A stretch of DNA of 64,000 nucleotides from Amaurobius ferox (taxonomy: Eukaryota > Arthropoda > Arachnida > Araneae > Amaurobiidae), in NCBI GenBank assembly GCA_951213105.1, contig OX578150.1, positions 24,370,022-24,434,021 on the forward strand, read 5' to 3'. The first letter of the stretch is position 1, and each line of letters starts with the position of its first letter. The notes under the pieces were generated by a model, which saw only the letters and a list, made by a program, of their open reading frames with translations, was not told the origin of the DNA and searched no databases. Shown here in pieces: positions 31,435 through 40,986 of this stretch. The position numbers and the translations under genes were made by a program.

Positions 31435-32264
31435 CTAATAAGAATGGAAAAATCTCTGAATAAGGTTTTCTCCAATCAATTCCGTCAAAGTTATAGTATA
31501 CGTTTTAAAATGTTTAAAACGAAACTGTTTATATTTAGGACAAGTAATTAGAATATGTTTTACACTCGCTACGGTTTGACAAACATTACAAAGAGGTTCA
31601 ATTTCTCCTAAAAGCAAATGTCTGTGAGTAAAACGAGTGTGACCAATGCGCAAACGAGTTAAAATTACATCCAGTTTCCTACATTGGAAACTAGTCCATT
31701 TTTGTACTAAGGGCTTTATCTCGAGCAACTTATTATCAGCTTGCTGATTCCAGGAATACTGCCATTTGTCATGAATATTTTTTAGAACAAATTGTTTGAT
31801 GTCAGTCAAAAGGATAGTCAGATTCAAAGTTTGAGTAGCTGATTTAGCAGCAATGTCTGCTAAATCATTTCCTTTGATGCCAACATGTCCTGGGACCCAA
31901 CAGAATTTAGTATGGTATCCTTGCTCCTTCAGACGATGCTCATACTTAAGGATATCAGAGGCAATGTGGTAATTCATAGCTCTCTTCGATGATAAAAGCT
32001 GTAATGAACTCAATGAGTCAGTATATATAATGTGCTTTTTGGACTTTTGATAAGAGATGAAGATTAGGGACTGGTAAATAGCCATAATCTCAGCTGTAAA
32101 AATAGAGCAAGATGCATGTAATTTATAAGACTTTATAGTATTGTTGCAAACATAAGCTAGACCAACATAATCTCCTGCTTTGGAACCATCTGTAAAAACA
32201 GGAGTAAACTCCTTATACAGATTCCTATGTTCTGCAAACAATTGCACATAAATAGCCGGAGTGG
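31435..32264 (-). pseudogene. V ORF2 fragment: RNase H and C-terminal knuckle
   Basis: It has FTDGSKAGDY, YTDSLSSL, WVPGHVGIKGNDLAD and the knuckle CNVCQTVASVKH. The frame starts at the truncation point within IYVQLFAEHRN-type sequence. The region after LTELIGEN is frameshifted near 31460. The open frame extends artificially to 32307 into F1. Confidence 0.85.
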
Positions 32265-32278
32265 TCTTTATCATTTGG
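32265..32278. repeat. V target-site duplication, right copy
   Basis: TCTTTATCATTTGG; one mismatch to 17631-17644. Confidence 0.85.
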
Positions 32279-34246
32279 AACTTAATAATTATTTCAATGA
32301 AAATCAATTTGGATTTAGCAAAGGTAAAAGTACTAACGATGCTGTTAGTAAAATGAAAAATATTATATTAAATAATAGGGAAAGCAAGTTACACTCGGCT
32401 CTGATCTCTTTTGACATCAAGGGGGCTTTCAACATGGTTGATTGGACAATAATGAAGAGGTTAATTGCAGAACTACTAATTACAAATAGGCTGAGTGATA
32501 TAATTAGTGATTTCTTGAGAGATCGGATTATAGTTTATAATCAAGGTGGAGTTGATTTGGAAGTTAAAAATAGCTGTGGGTTGCCACAGGGATCAAATTC
32601 TGGTCCGATTTTATGGCTGATAATGGCAAATACTTTGCTAAGAGAGTTTTATAGTGAAAACTTTGATAATATGGAACTTATAGCATTTGCTGACGATTTT
32701 TTGTTTATAGTTGCAGAAAAAACCGAACTATTTTGAAGAACCAAATTGAAAAAGCTTCTAATTATATAAATAACTGGAGTAAATGTAATAGACTTGAGTT
32801 GAGTATTGAAAAAACTCAACTTATGATAGTTCCACTTAAGACAGATCTTAAAACTATTTTTAGAATAGTTATTGATGGTAAAGTCTTCAGGAATAAAGAA
32901 GAGTTAGATTACTTGGGGTTCAAGCTTGATCCATATCTCAAGTTTGATAAGCACTTGAAAAAAGTGAAAGATAAAGTGTTTGATTTTACTAGTAAATAGT
33001 TGAGAGTCTCGAAGAAGACATGGGGACTGAATGGAAAAGTTCTAAAACAAATTTATATGAAAGCGATAGAAAAAATGATACTCTATGGTTGTGAAATTTG
33101 GTATAATGGTCACTGTAGGCAAGTGAACCAACTTACAAAAATGGTAAGAAGTTGTTTATTGCTGGTTACTAAATGTTATAGTACTACTTCAACAGAAGCT
33201 TTGTATGTGATAGCAGGAGTGGTACCGATAGAAATTAGAGCAAAATTTCTTAAGAGTGTATATGAGTATAAGACAAAATCTAAAAATATGGAATTTTATG
33301 ATATAAAAATTAAACAAGGCGAAATATATAAATATAAGAAGAAATTAAATCCATATAGTTTTGAAACTTTACAATATGGAAAAGAAAAACCAAGAAGTAT
33401 TGGGTTTGAAATATACACTGATGGATCTAAGATGGGAGAAGAAACAAAAAAGGTTTGTGCAGCCTTTGTGGTATACAGAAATAATGTGGAAATTTGGAAA
33501 AACAGTTTTCGTTTAGCAGATAGATCATCAGTATATTTAGCAGAACTCTTGGCTATCCATGAATCGATTAGATGGATCAAGAATAATCTGGAAGTTATGG
33601 GGGGAGAAGAAATTACGATATTTAGTGATAGTGAAAGCAGCTTGAAGAGTATAGTGAAATTTGAAGAGATGCATCATTGGATTTCAGAAATAAAGGGAAA
33701 TATTAAATACCTCTTGGCAAGACGTATTAGAATAAAATTGATATGGATCAAAAGCCCATGTGGGCTATGATGGGAATGAGAGAGCGGACGAATTGGCTAA
33801 AGAAGCCACTACTAAAGATCAAGTGGACCAAGAGGTAAAGTTAACATGGACACAAGTCAAGACTCAGGGGAAGAAGGAAATGATGAGGATCTGGCAGAAA
33901 AGATGGAGTGAAACAGAAAGGGAGATGGACTCATGGACTTATACCATATGTGGAAAGAAGAAGATGTTTAGCAAACTTCTACTTCAACCAAGTGATATCA
34001 GGACATGGAGTGTTCCCAATACACCAATGTAAACGGTTTGGGAAATCAGATTTATGTAAAATTGATAATGTGATTGGGGATGTTAAACATTATATTTATT
34101 CTTGTGTTAGATATAATGATATTAGATTGAAATATTTTCCAAATAATTTTGCTGGAATTTGTTTAAATAATTTAATTAAACTTGAAAATGTGAGAAATGG
34201 TATATGTTATATCATAAAGGATTTGATGGATGTTTATAATGTTTAG
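32265..34246 (+). pseudogene. F1 ORF2, right part: RT core, RNase H, C-terminus
   Basis: It resumes after V with FGFSKGKSTNDA, SFDIKGAFN (motif A), LPQGSNSGPILW (motif B) and FADD (motif C, near 32690). RNase H follows with YTDGSK (near 33415), FSDSESSL and a degraded KSPCGL/GYDGNERADELA region. Defects are a frameshift just after motif C (about 32720), a TAG at 32997-32999, a frameshift in the RNase H active site (about 33755) and another near 33950. Catalytic residues are mostly retained but the frame is lost four times. Confidence 0.85.
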
Positions 34247-34742
34247 GTTGATATGTTTGTTATGTTATAACCAAAGTGATGGTTATTTTTATGTTTAACC
34301 AAAGTTATGGTTATTTTAATTATTATTTATGTATTATATATTGAATGTTGGTACTTTGAATATGTTATTGTTGAAGTTTGAATTGTATATTATATTACAA
34401 CTAAATTTTTAGTTGATTTTGTAATTGATTGAAAAATAAAGGTCGTTGACCAGGTTAGGGACTTTGTGATTCCAGACAGAGGACGAGTTTCAGAGGTTCG
34501 AAATTTAATGGTTGTTTTGTTTTTGGCTGCTGTGTGATTCCGTGGCTGCTTTGCTGGGGCGATACTTGGATTGGTGTTGAAGTTTATGGGATTTGGTGTT
34601 CGTATGTCCCTGGGGTGAGCCCTTGTTGTGAATGGTGTTGTTACAGGTCTGTGTATCATGTGCCCGCTATGGCGGCGGCGGGGCCTCGTATGTCCAGGAA
34701 ACTGGACGGATCAAGGGTAACAAATGATTACCCTACTGATCC
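34247..34742 (+). other. F1 3' UTR and terminal hairpin
   Basis: Nearly identical to F0. It contains AATAAAGG (34436-34443), CAGAGGACGAGTTTCAGAGG, a GC-rich block and the terminal stem GGGTAA (34715-34720) with TTACCC (34728-34733), followed by TACTGATCC. Confidence 0.8.
34728..34742 (+). repeat. 3'-terminal motif, junction F1 / E0
   Basis: TTACCCTACTGATCC; the CC is shared with the first bases of E0. Confidence 0.85.
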
Positions 34743-34967
34743 AACTTGCAAAACTCTGCCACCCCAGGCAATGCCTATGTTTGAAGTGTTATGAGACATG
34801 GGCAGGAGCGACGAATGGTTGTGGTGACTGGAGAACAAGAAAGCGGCCCCGTCCGGGGCGAGAGAGCTGTCGTGCGGCAGATCAAAAGTGAAAGTTGGGT
34901 GCGTAAAAACACCCCCTGCAATGTCTGATTTACTGGCGCAGGTAATAAGGTCTTACCCTACTGATCC
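34743..34967 (+). mobile_element. Family E 3' UTR fragment (E0)
   Basis: A 225-bp copy of the last part of E1 (47180-47408) with very few differences. It contains the stem GCCCCG with CGGGGC (near 34850) and the terminal hairpin GGTAA (34941-34945) with TTACC (34953-34957), then CTACTGATCC. It has no coding content. It is squeezed exactly between F1 and F2, both by way of TACTGAT junctions. Confidence 0.88.
34953..34967 (+). repeat. 3'-terminal motif, junction E0 / F2
   Basis: TTACCCTACTGATCC; F2 starts with ACCCCCCGGGG. Confidence 0.85.
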
Positions 34968-35093
34968 ACCCCCCGGGGACCAGTGAAAATAAAATTTTGT
35001 TATAGAGCTCTAAATTAACTGTGTATTAGCTTTTGTGCTGCAGTTCTTGTCTGTGTATATCGTGATTTTTGCACCTTGTAAAGTCTGGTCCCA

Positions 35094-35158
35094 AGAGTTG
35101 GTGCTTTGATGTAGCCGGGGGGCTCACCCAAACTTAATTTGGGTGCGAGACCAACTCT
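35094..35158 (+). other. Composite hairpin in F2 5' leader
   Basis: The outer stem is AGAGTTGGT (35094-35102) with ACCAACTCT (35150-35158), perfect over 9 bp. Inside lie GGGGGGCTC and the inner stem CACCCAAA (35125-35132) with TTTGGGTG (35138-35145), perfect over 8 bp. The layout matches 3659-3717 in A1. Confidence 0.75.
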
Positions 35159-35230
35159 GTTGTTCAAATTGTGGGTAAAACTTAGCTGTTTCTGGTTGGA
35201 ATTGTGCTTTAACTGACATCACAAGTGGTG

Positions 35231-36301
35231 ATGTCGGGTGATGAAGAAGAAAGGTCAGCCTCTTTGGCTGACAATTTAAAAAATGAGACTGAGTCAGATG
35301 TATGGAATAGCTTTCAGAACATTATGGAAGTATTAAATTCCAAAAGAAATAAGCTGAACAAAGAGGATTCAGCAGTAATATTCAATGAGGTTCAGAGTTT
35401 ATTTTTAAGTTATTATTTAATGAACAGTAAGTTACAAAAAACATTAAAACAAAACGAGGATGTTTTGAAAGTGGTTGAAGAATCAACCAAGGTTAGTTAT
35501 GCTGCTATAGCTGCTGCTCCTGCGAGAGACAGGAGTAGTAGTAGAAGACGCACACAGGAACATATATTATTAGTTTATCCTACAGAGAAGGATATGAGCT
35601 CAGAAAGCGTCCTACAGGAAATAGTAAAAAATTTAAATCCAACAAACCTTAAAGTCAAGGTAAAGTCAGGGAGAAAAGTTAAAAATGGTGGAGTGAAGAT
35701 TACGTGTGAGAAACTGGACGATATCGAGCAGTATGAAGAGGCAATTAAACTATCTCAAAACCTCAGAGAGATAGTGAATGTGGTGAAACCCAAGAAAAGA
35801 CATCCGAGGGTGATTATATATAATGTGGATAAGTCCATAAAAGCAGAAGAATTAGTGGAAACACTAAAGGCGCAAAACGAAGAAGTGATAATTGGGGAGA
35901 TAAAAGCATTATTTTCTATTAAAAGCAGAAACGAGAAAACTCAGCACTGGGTTTTAGAAGTGGAACCAAGTGTGTTTAAGAAAATAATGAAAAGAGACAG
36001 ACTATATCTGCAATGGGAAATACTTAATGTAAAAGAATATCTCAGAGAGATGAGGTGCTTCAATTGTAATAGGTTTGGACACATTGGGAAAAATTGCAAA
36101 GAGGAGAAAACATGTTTCAAATGTGGGAAAACTAGACATGAAAGTCCAGATTGTACAAATCCTTTAAATTGTATAAATTGTGTGCATGCTAATACTGTAT
36201 ACAAGAAAAATTACGATGTGAAACATAGTGCTGCTGATAATAAATGCATGAGTCTCGAAAGAGAAATGGAGTTTAGTCGCTCAAGAATTGACTATGGCTG
36301 A
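35231..36301 (+). CDS. ORF1 gag-like RNA-binding protein of F2
   Basis: About 356 residues from ATG 35231; two GTG codons precede it in frame but ATG is the likelier start. An acidic N-terminus, a helical segment and a basic middle (SSSRRRTQEHI, KPKKRHPRVIIYN) lead to knuckles CFNCNRFGHIGKNC (about 276-289), CFKCGKTRHESPDC (about 295-308) and a partial CINC finger. It ends RSRIDYG with TGA overlapping the ORF2 ATG (36294) by 8 nt. The frame is intact. It should bind element RNA. Confidence 0.87.
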   Translation: MSGDEEERSASLADNLKNETESDVWNSFQNIMEVLNSKRNKLNKEDSAVIFNEVQSLFLSYYLMNSKLQKTLKQNEDVLKVVEESTKVSYAAIAAAPARDRSSSRRRTQEHILLVYPTEKDMSSESVLQEIVKNLNPTNLKVKVKSGRKVKNGGVKITCEKLDDIEQYEEAIKLSQNLREIVNVVKPKKRHPRVIIYNVDKSIKAEELVETLKAQNEEVIIGEIKALFSIKSRNEKTQHWVLEVEPSVFKKIMKRDRLYLQWEILNVKEYLREMRCFNCNRFGHIGKNCKEEKTCFKCGKTRHESPDCTNPLNCINCVHANTVYKKNYDVKHSAADNKCMSLEREMEFSRSRIDYG

Positions 36302-39300
36302 AAAATGTGTTTTTCTACAGAGTAATTTGGCCCATGCTATGGCAGCCAATTTATTGTTATCTCAGTTCATTATCAGTAAAAATGTTAATATAATCAGTGT
36401 AAACGAACCTTATTATTTTAATAATTGTATTGTTGGATTTAGTAAAAATATCAAGGTGATATATTCATTTAATAGCCCAAGAGCGGCTATTCTTATATAT
36501 GGTGATTATTCACCACTTGTATTGTATGTACATAGAGATATTGTTGTGGTTCTCGTAAATGTAAATAATGTAGAGTATGTTGTAATAAGTGTATATAATT
36601 CACCAAGTGAAAGTTTGGAAGATAATTTGCAAATATTATATGAAATTGTTTGTAAATATTATAATTGTAATATTGTGATTATGGGTGATTTTAATGCTAA
36701 GTCTATTTTGTGGGGATTGGACCCCACGGATAGAAGGGGTAACTTGGTAATAGAATTTGTAAATGCTAATGGTTTTGTTATAATGAATGATTCTAATAGT
36801 TCTCCTACCTTTGATTGTGTCAGGGGTAGGAGTTGGGTAGATTTGTTCTTATTAGAGCTGATAATATGGAAGTATTTGAAAATTGGAAGGTACTTAATGA
36901 AATTACATTAAGTGACCATAAATATATAACTATGGATCTTGTGATGGATGATGTTGTAAAAAGTAGAAATGTAAATAAGTTTAAATATAAAAATTTGGAT
37001 TGGCTCAAATTAAAGGTAGAATTGAATAAAATTTATAATGAAAATTATGAAAAACTCAATTCTAAAAGTGAAGTGAATTGTTTTATTGAATATGTAACAT
37101 CATTATTAATAAATGTATGTAAAGATTGCAGGATTCGTAAATACGGTCAAATAAAACGAATAGTTAATATGCCTTGGTGGACAATGGAAATACAAATCCA
37201 AAGATCCAAGACAAGAGCATTAAGAAGAAAATTTCAAAAAACCCAGGAACATGAAGAGAGGAATAGGAGGAAGCTAATTTACAAAAGGGAGTTAGCAGTT
37301 TTAAGAAGAAAAATTGTGAAGGCGAAGAAAGAGTCTCTGGTTCAGTTCCTGGGGAAAATTACGGAAAATAATTGTTTCAGTATGGAAAGAAAAAATATCA
37401 TCAATCCAAGAAGTGGTCTAATAAAATATGCCACAGTATGGAAAGAAAATGGTGAAAAGACCAAAAATTTTGAAGAAACTATAAAAACTATAGTAAAATA
37501 CCATTTTCCAGAAAGATGTTATGTGGAGAGTAGTAGTAAGTATAAAGAAGGGGAAGAGGATGTCATTAGGAAGGAAGAGGTAAAATATGTTATACAGAAT
37601 ATGAAAAGTGGTAAGGCTCCTGGCCCAGATGGGTTACCATTAGAGGTAATCAGGGATCTCTTCGAAAATAACATGGATTGGTTCACTGGTATTTTCAACA
37701 GATGTTTAATGATTGGGATGTTTCCAAAATCTTGGAAAATTTCGTTAGTGGTTCTTCTGGATAAACCGGGAAAAGACAAAGATAAGGTGGATTCTTACAG
37801 ACCTATTTGTTTATTATCGGTCTGGGGGAAAATTTTTGGATAAAATCCTAGTAAATAGGATACTTTACCACTTAGAGTGCTGCAAGTACTTTAATGACAA
37901 TCAATTCTGGTTCAGAAGAGGGAAAAGTACAAATGATGCGTTAAATAAAATGAAAAATACAGTGGAAAAAAATAAGATTGGAAAAATGCATACAGCCCTA
38001 ATATCATTTGATATTAAGGGGGCATTCAACAATGTGGATTGGACTCGAATAAAGAGTATAGTGAATGAGCTGCCTATTACTAATAGGCTTTCTGATGTTA
38101 TAAATGACTTTTTGAGAGACCGAAAGGTGGTTTTTAAAGAGGGTAATATAAATGTTGAAGTTTATAAACAGCTGTGGATTACCACAAGGTTCTAATTCGG
38201 GACCGATCTTATGGTTGATGGTGGCGGACACTTTATTAAAGAACTTTTATAAAGAAAAGTTTGAAGACATGGAATTGAAAGCATTTGCGGATGATTTTTT
38301 ATTCGTAGTGGCAGGAAAAACTAGAACTATCTTGAAGAGGCAGATAGAAAAAGCAACTAAATACATTTTTGAATGCAGTAAAAGCTATAAATTAACACTT
38401 AGTGTTGATAAAACCCAACTAATGATTGTCCCAATGAAGACAGATTTGAGAACTGTATTTAGAATTATATTAGATGGAAAAATATTTGTAAATAATGAAG
38501 AAATGGAATATTTAGGGATTAAGTTGGATCCACAGATGAAGTTCAATAAACACTTGGAAAAAGTGAGGGATAAAGTATTCGATTTCTCAAACAAGTTAGT
38601 GAGAATATCACGAAAAACTTGGGGTTTGAATGGCAAAGTGTTAAAACAGATATATGTCAGAGCCATTGAGAAAATGATACCGTATGGATGTGAGATTTGG
38701 TATTCGGGACATTGCAGGCAAATAAATATGTTGATTAAAATTGTTAGAAGCTGTCTCCTATTGGTGACTAAATGTTATAAAACTACTTCTACAGAAGCTT
38801 TATATGTCATTGCTGGAGTAGTACCCATTGATATAAGAGCAAAATGGATGAAGAGACTATATGAATATAGAGTGCTGAAAAAAGATGTAAATTTTTACGG
38901 AGTGAAGATAAAGTATGGAGAAATTAGTGACTATAAGCAGGATGTAAACCCATATAAATTCCAATGTATGGAATTTAAACATAAGAAACCAAATGGCAAA
39001 GGTTGGGAAATCTTTACCGACGGATCTAAGATGGAAGAAGTGCAAAGAGTTAGAGCGGCTTTTGTAGTGTTCTACAATGGAAATGAAATTTGGAATGAGA
39101 AGTTTCGTCTATCTGATCATGCAACTGTATATCTAGCTGAATTGTTGGCATTAAAGAATGCCATAAAATGGATCAAGTGTAATAGGAAAATAATACAAGA
39201 AGAGGAATGTTATATATACAGCGACAGTGAAAGCTGCTTAAAAAGCTTACAGAAGTTGGAAGATACGCATATATGGATTACTCAGATAAAGAAAAATATT

Positions 39301-39836
39301 TCTTATCTGAGTTTGAGGAAGGAGCGAATTATGTTAAACTGGATTAAGGCACATGTTGGATTCACTGGGAATGAGAAGGCGGACGAGTTGGCTAAAGAAG
39401 CAACTTTGAAAGATCAAGTGGATGTTGAAGAAAAGTTGACGTGGATCCAGGTTAAATCAAGAATGAAGTTAGAAGCGTACAACATCTGGCAAGAAAGGTG
39501 GAATCAAACAATGAAAGGAAGATGGACGTATGAATTAATCCCGAAAGTTGGAAGTAATAGATGTATTTCAATTTTAACCAGTTAATTACTAGCCACGGAA
39601 TTTTTCCAAATCATCAATTCAATAGATTTGGAAAATCAAAGTTTTGTACATATGATAATATGGTGGGTGATGTAAATCACTATGTATATTATTGCAGTAA
39701 ATTTGATATATATAGAGCTAAATATTTTCCAAGTAATTTTGTTGATATTTGTTTAAAAGATGTGATTAAATGTGAGAAGGTTAGAGTTGGAATTTGTTAT
39801 ATGGTGAAGGAGTTAATGGATGTGTATTGTATATAG
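36294..39836 (+). pseudogene. ORF2 of F2: endonuclease, RT, RNase H, four frameshifts
   Basis: The endonuclease has MGDFNAKSILWG and LSDHKYIT. RT has GKAPGPDGLP, SFDIKGAFN, LPQGSNSGPILW and FADD (near 38286). RNase H has FTDGSK, YSDSES and NWIKAHVGFTGNEKADELA. The frame changes near 36845, 37835 (extra base in a T run), 38165 and 39575. The changes at T-rich runs look like small indels, so the copy is recent but dead. The first ATG is at 36294, inside the ORF1 stop region. The C-terminal knuckle is degenerate, with C, H and C still in order. Confidence 0.87.
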
Positions 39837-40331
39837 TAATGTTTTGTATATAGTTGAAATGTATTATATTTTTGTTTTAATCAGAGTTTGGTTAATTATA
39901 ATTTGTTATTGTGATTATGTGGAAAAGTTATCTTATTGTAAATGACTGTATTGTAACATGATTGATTGTAATTTAGCAACTTTGGTTCAGTTGCACTTTG
40001 TAGTTTTCTGAATGTCAATAAAGGCCGTTGACCAATTAGGGACTGTTGTAATTCCAGACAGAGGATGAGTTTCAGAGGTTCGAAATTTAATTGGTGTTGT
40101 GTTTTGGCCGCTGTATGTATTCCGTGGCTGCTTTGCTGGGGCGATATTTGGATTGGTGTGGAAGTCTATAGGATTTGGTGTTTGCATATTCCTGGGGTGG
40201 CCCTTGGCGTGAAAGTCGTTGCGTAAGGCTGTGTATCTTGTGCCCGCTATGGCAGCGGCGGGTCAGCAGCGGGACCTCGTATGTCCAGAGATGGACGGAT
40301 CGAGGGTAACTAATGGTTACCCTACTGATGC
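39837..40331 (+). other. F2 3' UTR and terminal hairpin
   Basis: AT-rich, AATAAAGG (40018-40025), then CAGAGGATGAGTTTCAGAGG, a GC-rich block and the perfect stem GGGTAAC (40304-40310) with GTTACCC (40316-40322), then TACTGATGC. Confidence 0.82.
40317..40331 (+). repeat. 3'-terminal motif, junction F2 / E1
   Basis: TTACCCTACTGATGC; E1 starts with AGGGGGG. Confidence 0.85.
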
Positions 40332-40986
40332 AGGGGGGAGTAAGTCTCTCCCTGCGTCCGACAAAAGCGTTAACCCCTGAAGAATGGTCTATAGTCTATT
40401 CAGGTGGCATTCGAGCTAAATTGCAGTTAACACAGCCATTCAAAAGGCAAGCAGAAAATTTGAAGTTCTCAGTTGCTCCTCCCGATGTATGAGTTGTGAC
40501 GTTACCAGATCCCTAAAAGGAATCGGTTCCAGTCGCCCCGTCTCGGGTGCGCTTTGAATGATAAAGATCTGCTTTGTGGTCTCAAATTGAATCCACGGAA
40601 ACCATTTTGGATTCCGTTAGGAATCAGATCGAGATAGCTGTAATATAGTTTGAAGAGGGTGTCTCATTTGGCAGAGACGGGACGTGGGGTTTGACAAGCG
40701 CCTTTATACACCTCCACGTGGTTCCCCCTGGACACCAATACGGTGACGAACGTATAAAGGTTATTCTTTGGCAAGTTATTGATATAGGATTTGAATTGGA
40801 AGTAGAGAAAACTTTTTTTCTCTACTTTTGTTTTTTTTATCAAAATTTTTTTCTAAGTGCTGATTTGGAATTAGGAAGGGGAGAAAAATCTCCTTTTTCT
40901 TTTTTTTTTTTTATCTCAAAATTTTGCTAAGCTTTTGATAGGATTTTGGAAAATGGGTGAAGAAAAACGAAGTTGAATTAGTGGAA
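40332..40986 (+). other. E1 5' leader
   Basis: The leader opens with a hairpin (GGGGGAG and CTCTCCC around 40334-40356). A long-range stem CCTTTATAC (40701-40709) with GTATAAAGG (40752-40760) encloses CACGTGG and a CCCC run; the tandem array has the same element with changed bases (56952-57013). Two T-rich stretches (40811-40865 and 40888-40915) precede the ORF1 ATG. The A1/F2 composite hairpin is not recognisable here. Confidence 0.6.

Larger units (their letters stand above)
17645..32264 (-). mobile_element. I-clade-like element V, 5'-truncated, split by U
   Basis: The 3' end (17645-17705: CCAA tail and hairpin, seen on the plus strand as TTGG repeats) continues at 31251-32264 once U is removed. 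V is therefore about 1.06 kb long, truncated inside the region before RNase H. It is flanked by the duplication TCTTYATCATTTGG of F1. Its sequence is a few per cent different from the U copies, so it is a separate insertion. Confidence 0.88.
16515..34742 (+). mobile_element. Family F 5'-truncated element (F1), split by V and U
   Basis: The two halves (16515-17644 and 32265-34742) join into one ORF2 that starts in the endonuclease domain and ends in a 3' UTR with AATAAAGG and the terminal hairpin. The halves are held apart by minus-strand element V, which itself contains U. A 14-bp target duplication with one mismatch marks the split. The missing 5' part (leader, ORF1, endonuclease start) indicates 5' truncation on insertion. 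It is closely related to F2. Confidence 0.88.
34968..40331 (+). mobile_element. Family F near-complete element (F2)
   Basis: A 5.36-kb R1-like element with a 5' leader (34968-35230), intact ORF1, overlapping ORF2 with four frameshifts, and a 3' UTR ending in the terminal hairpin. Both ends abut other elements at TACTGAT motifs. The codon and UTR composition is AT-rich and distinct from the A-rich coding strand of family A. Confidence 0.87.
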
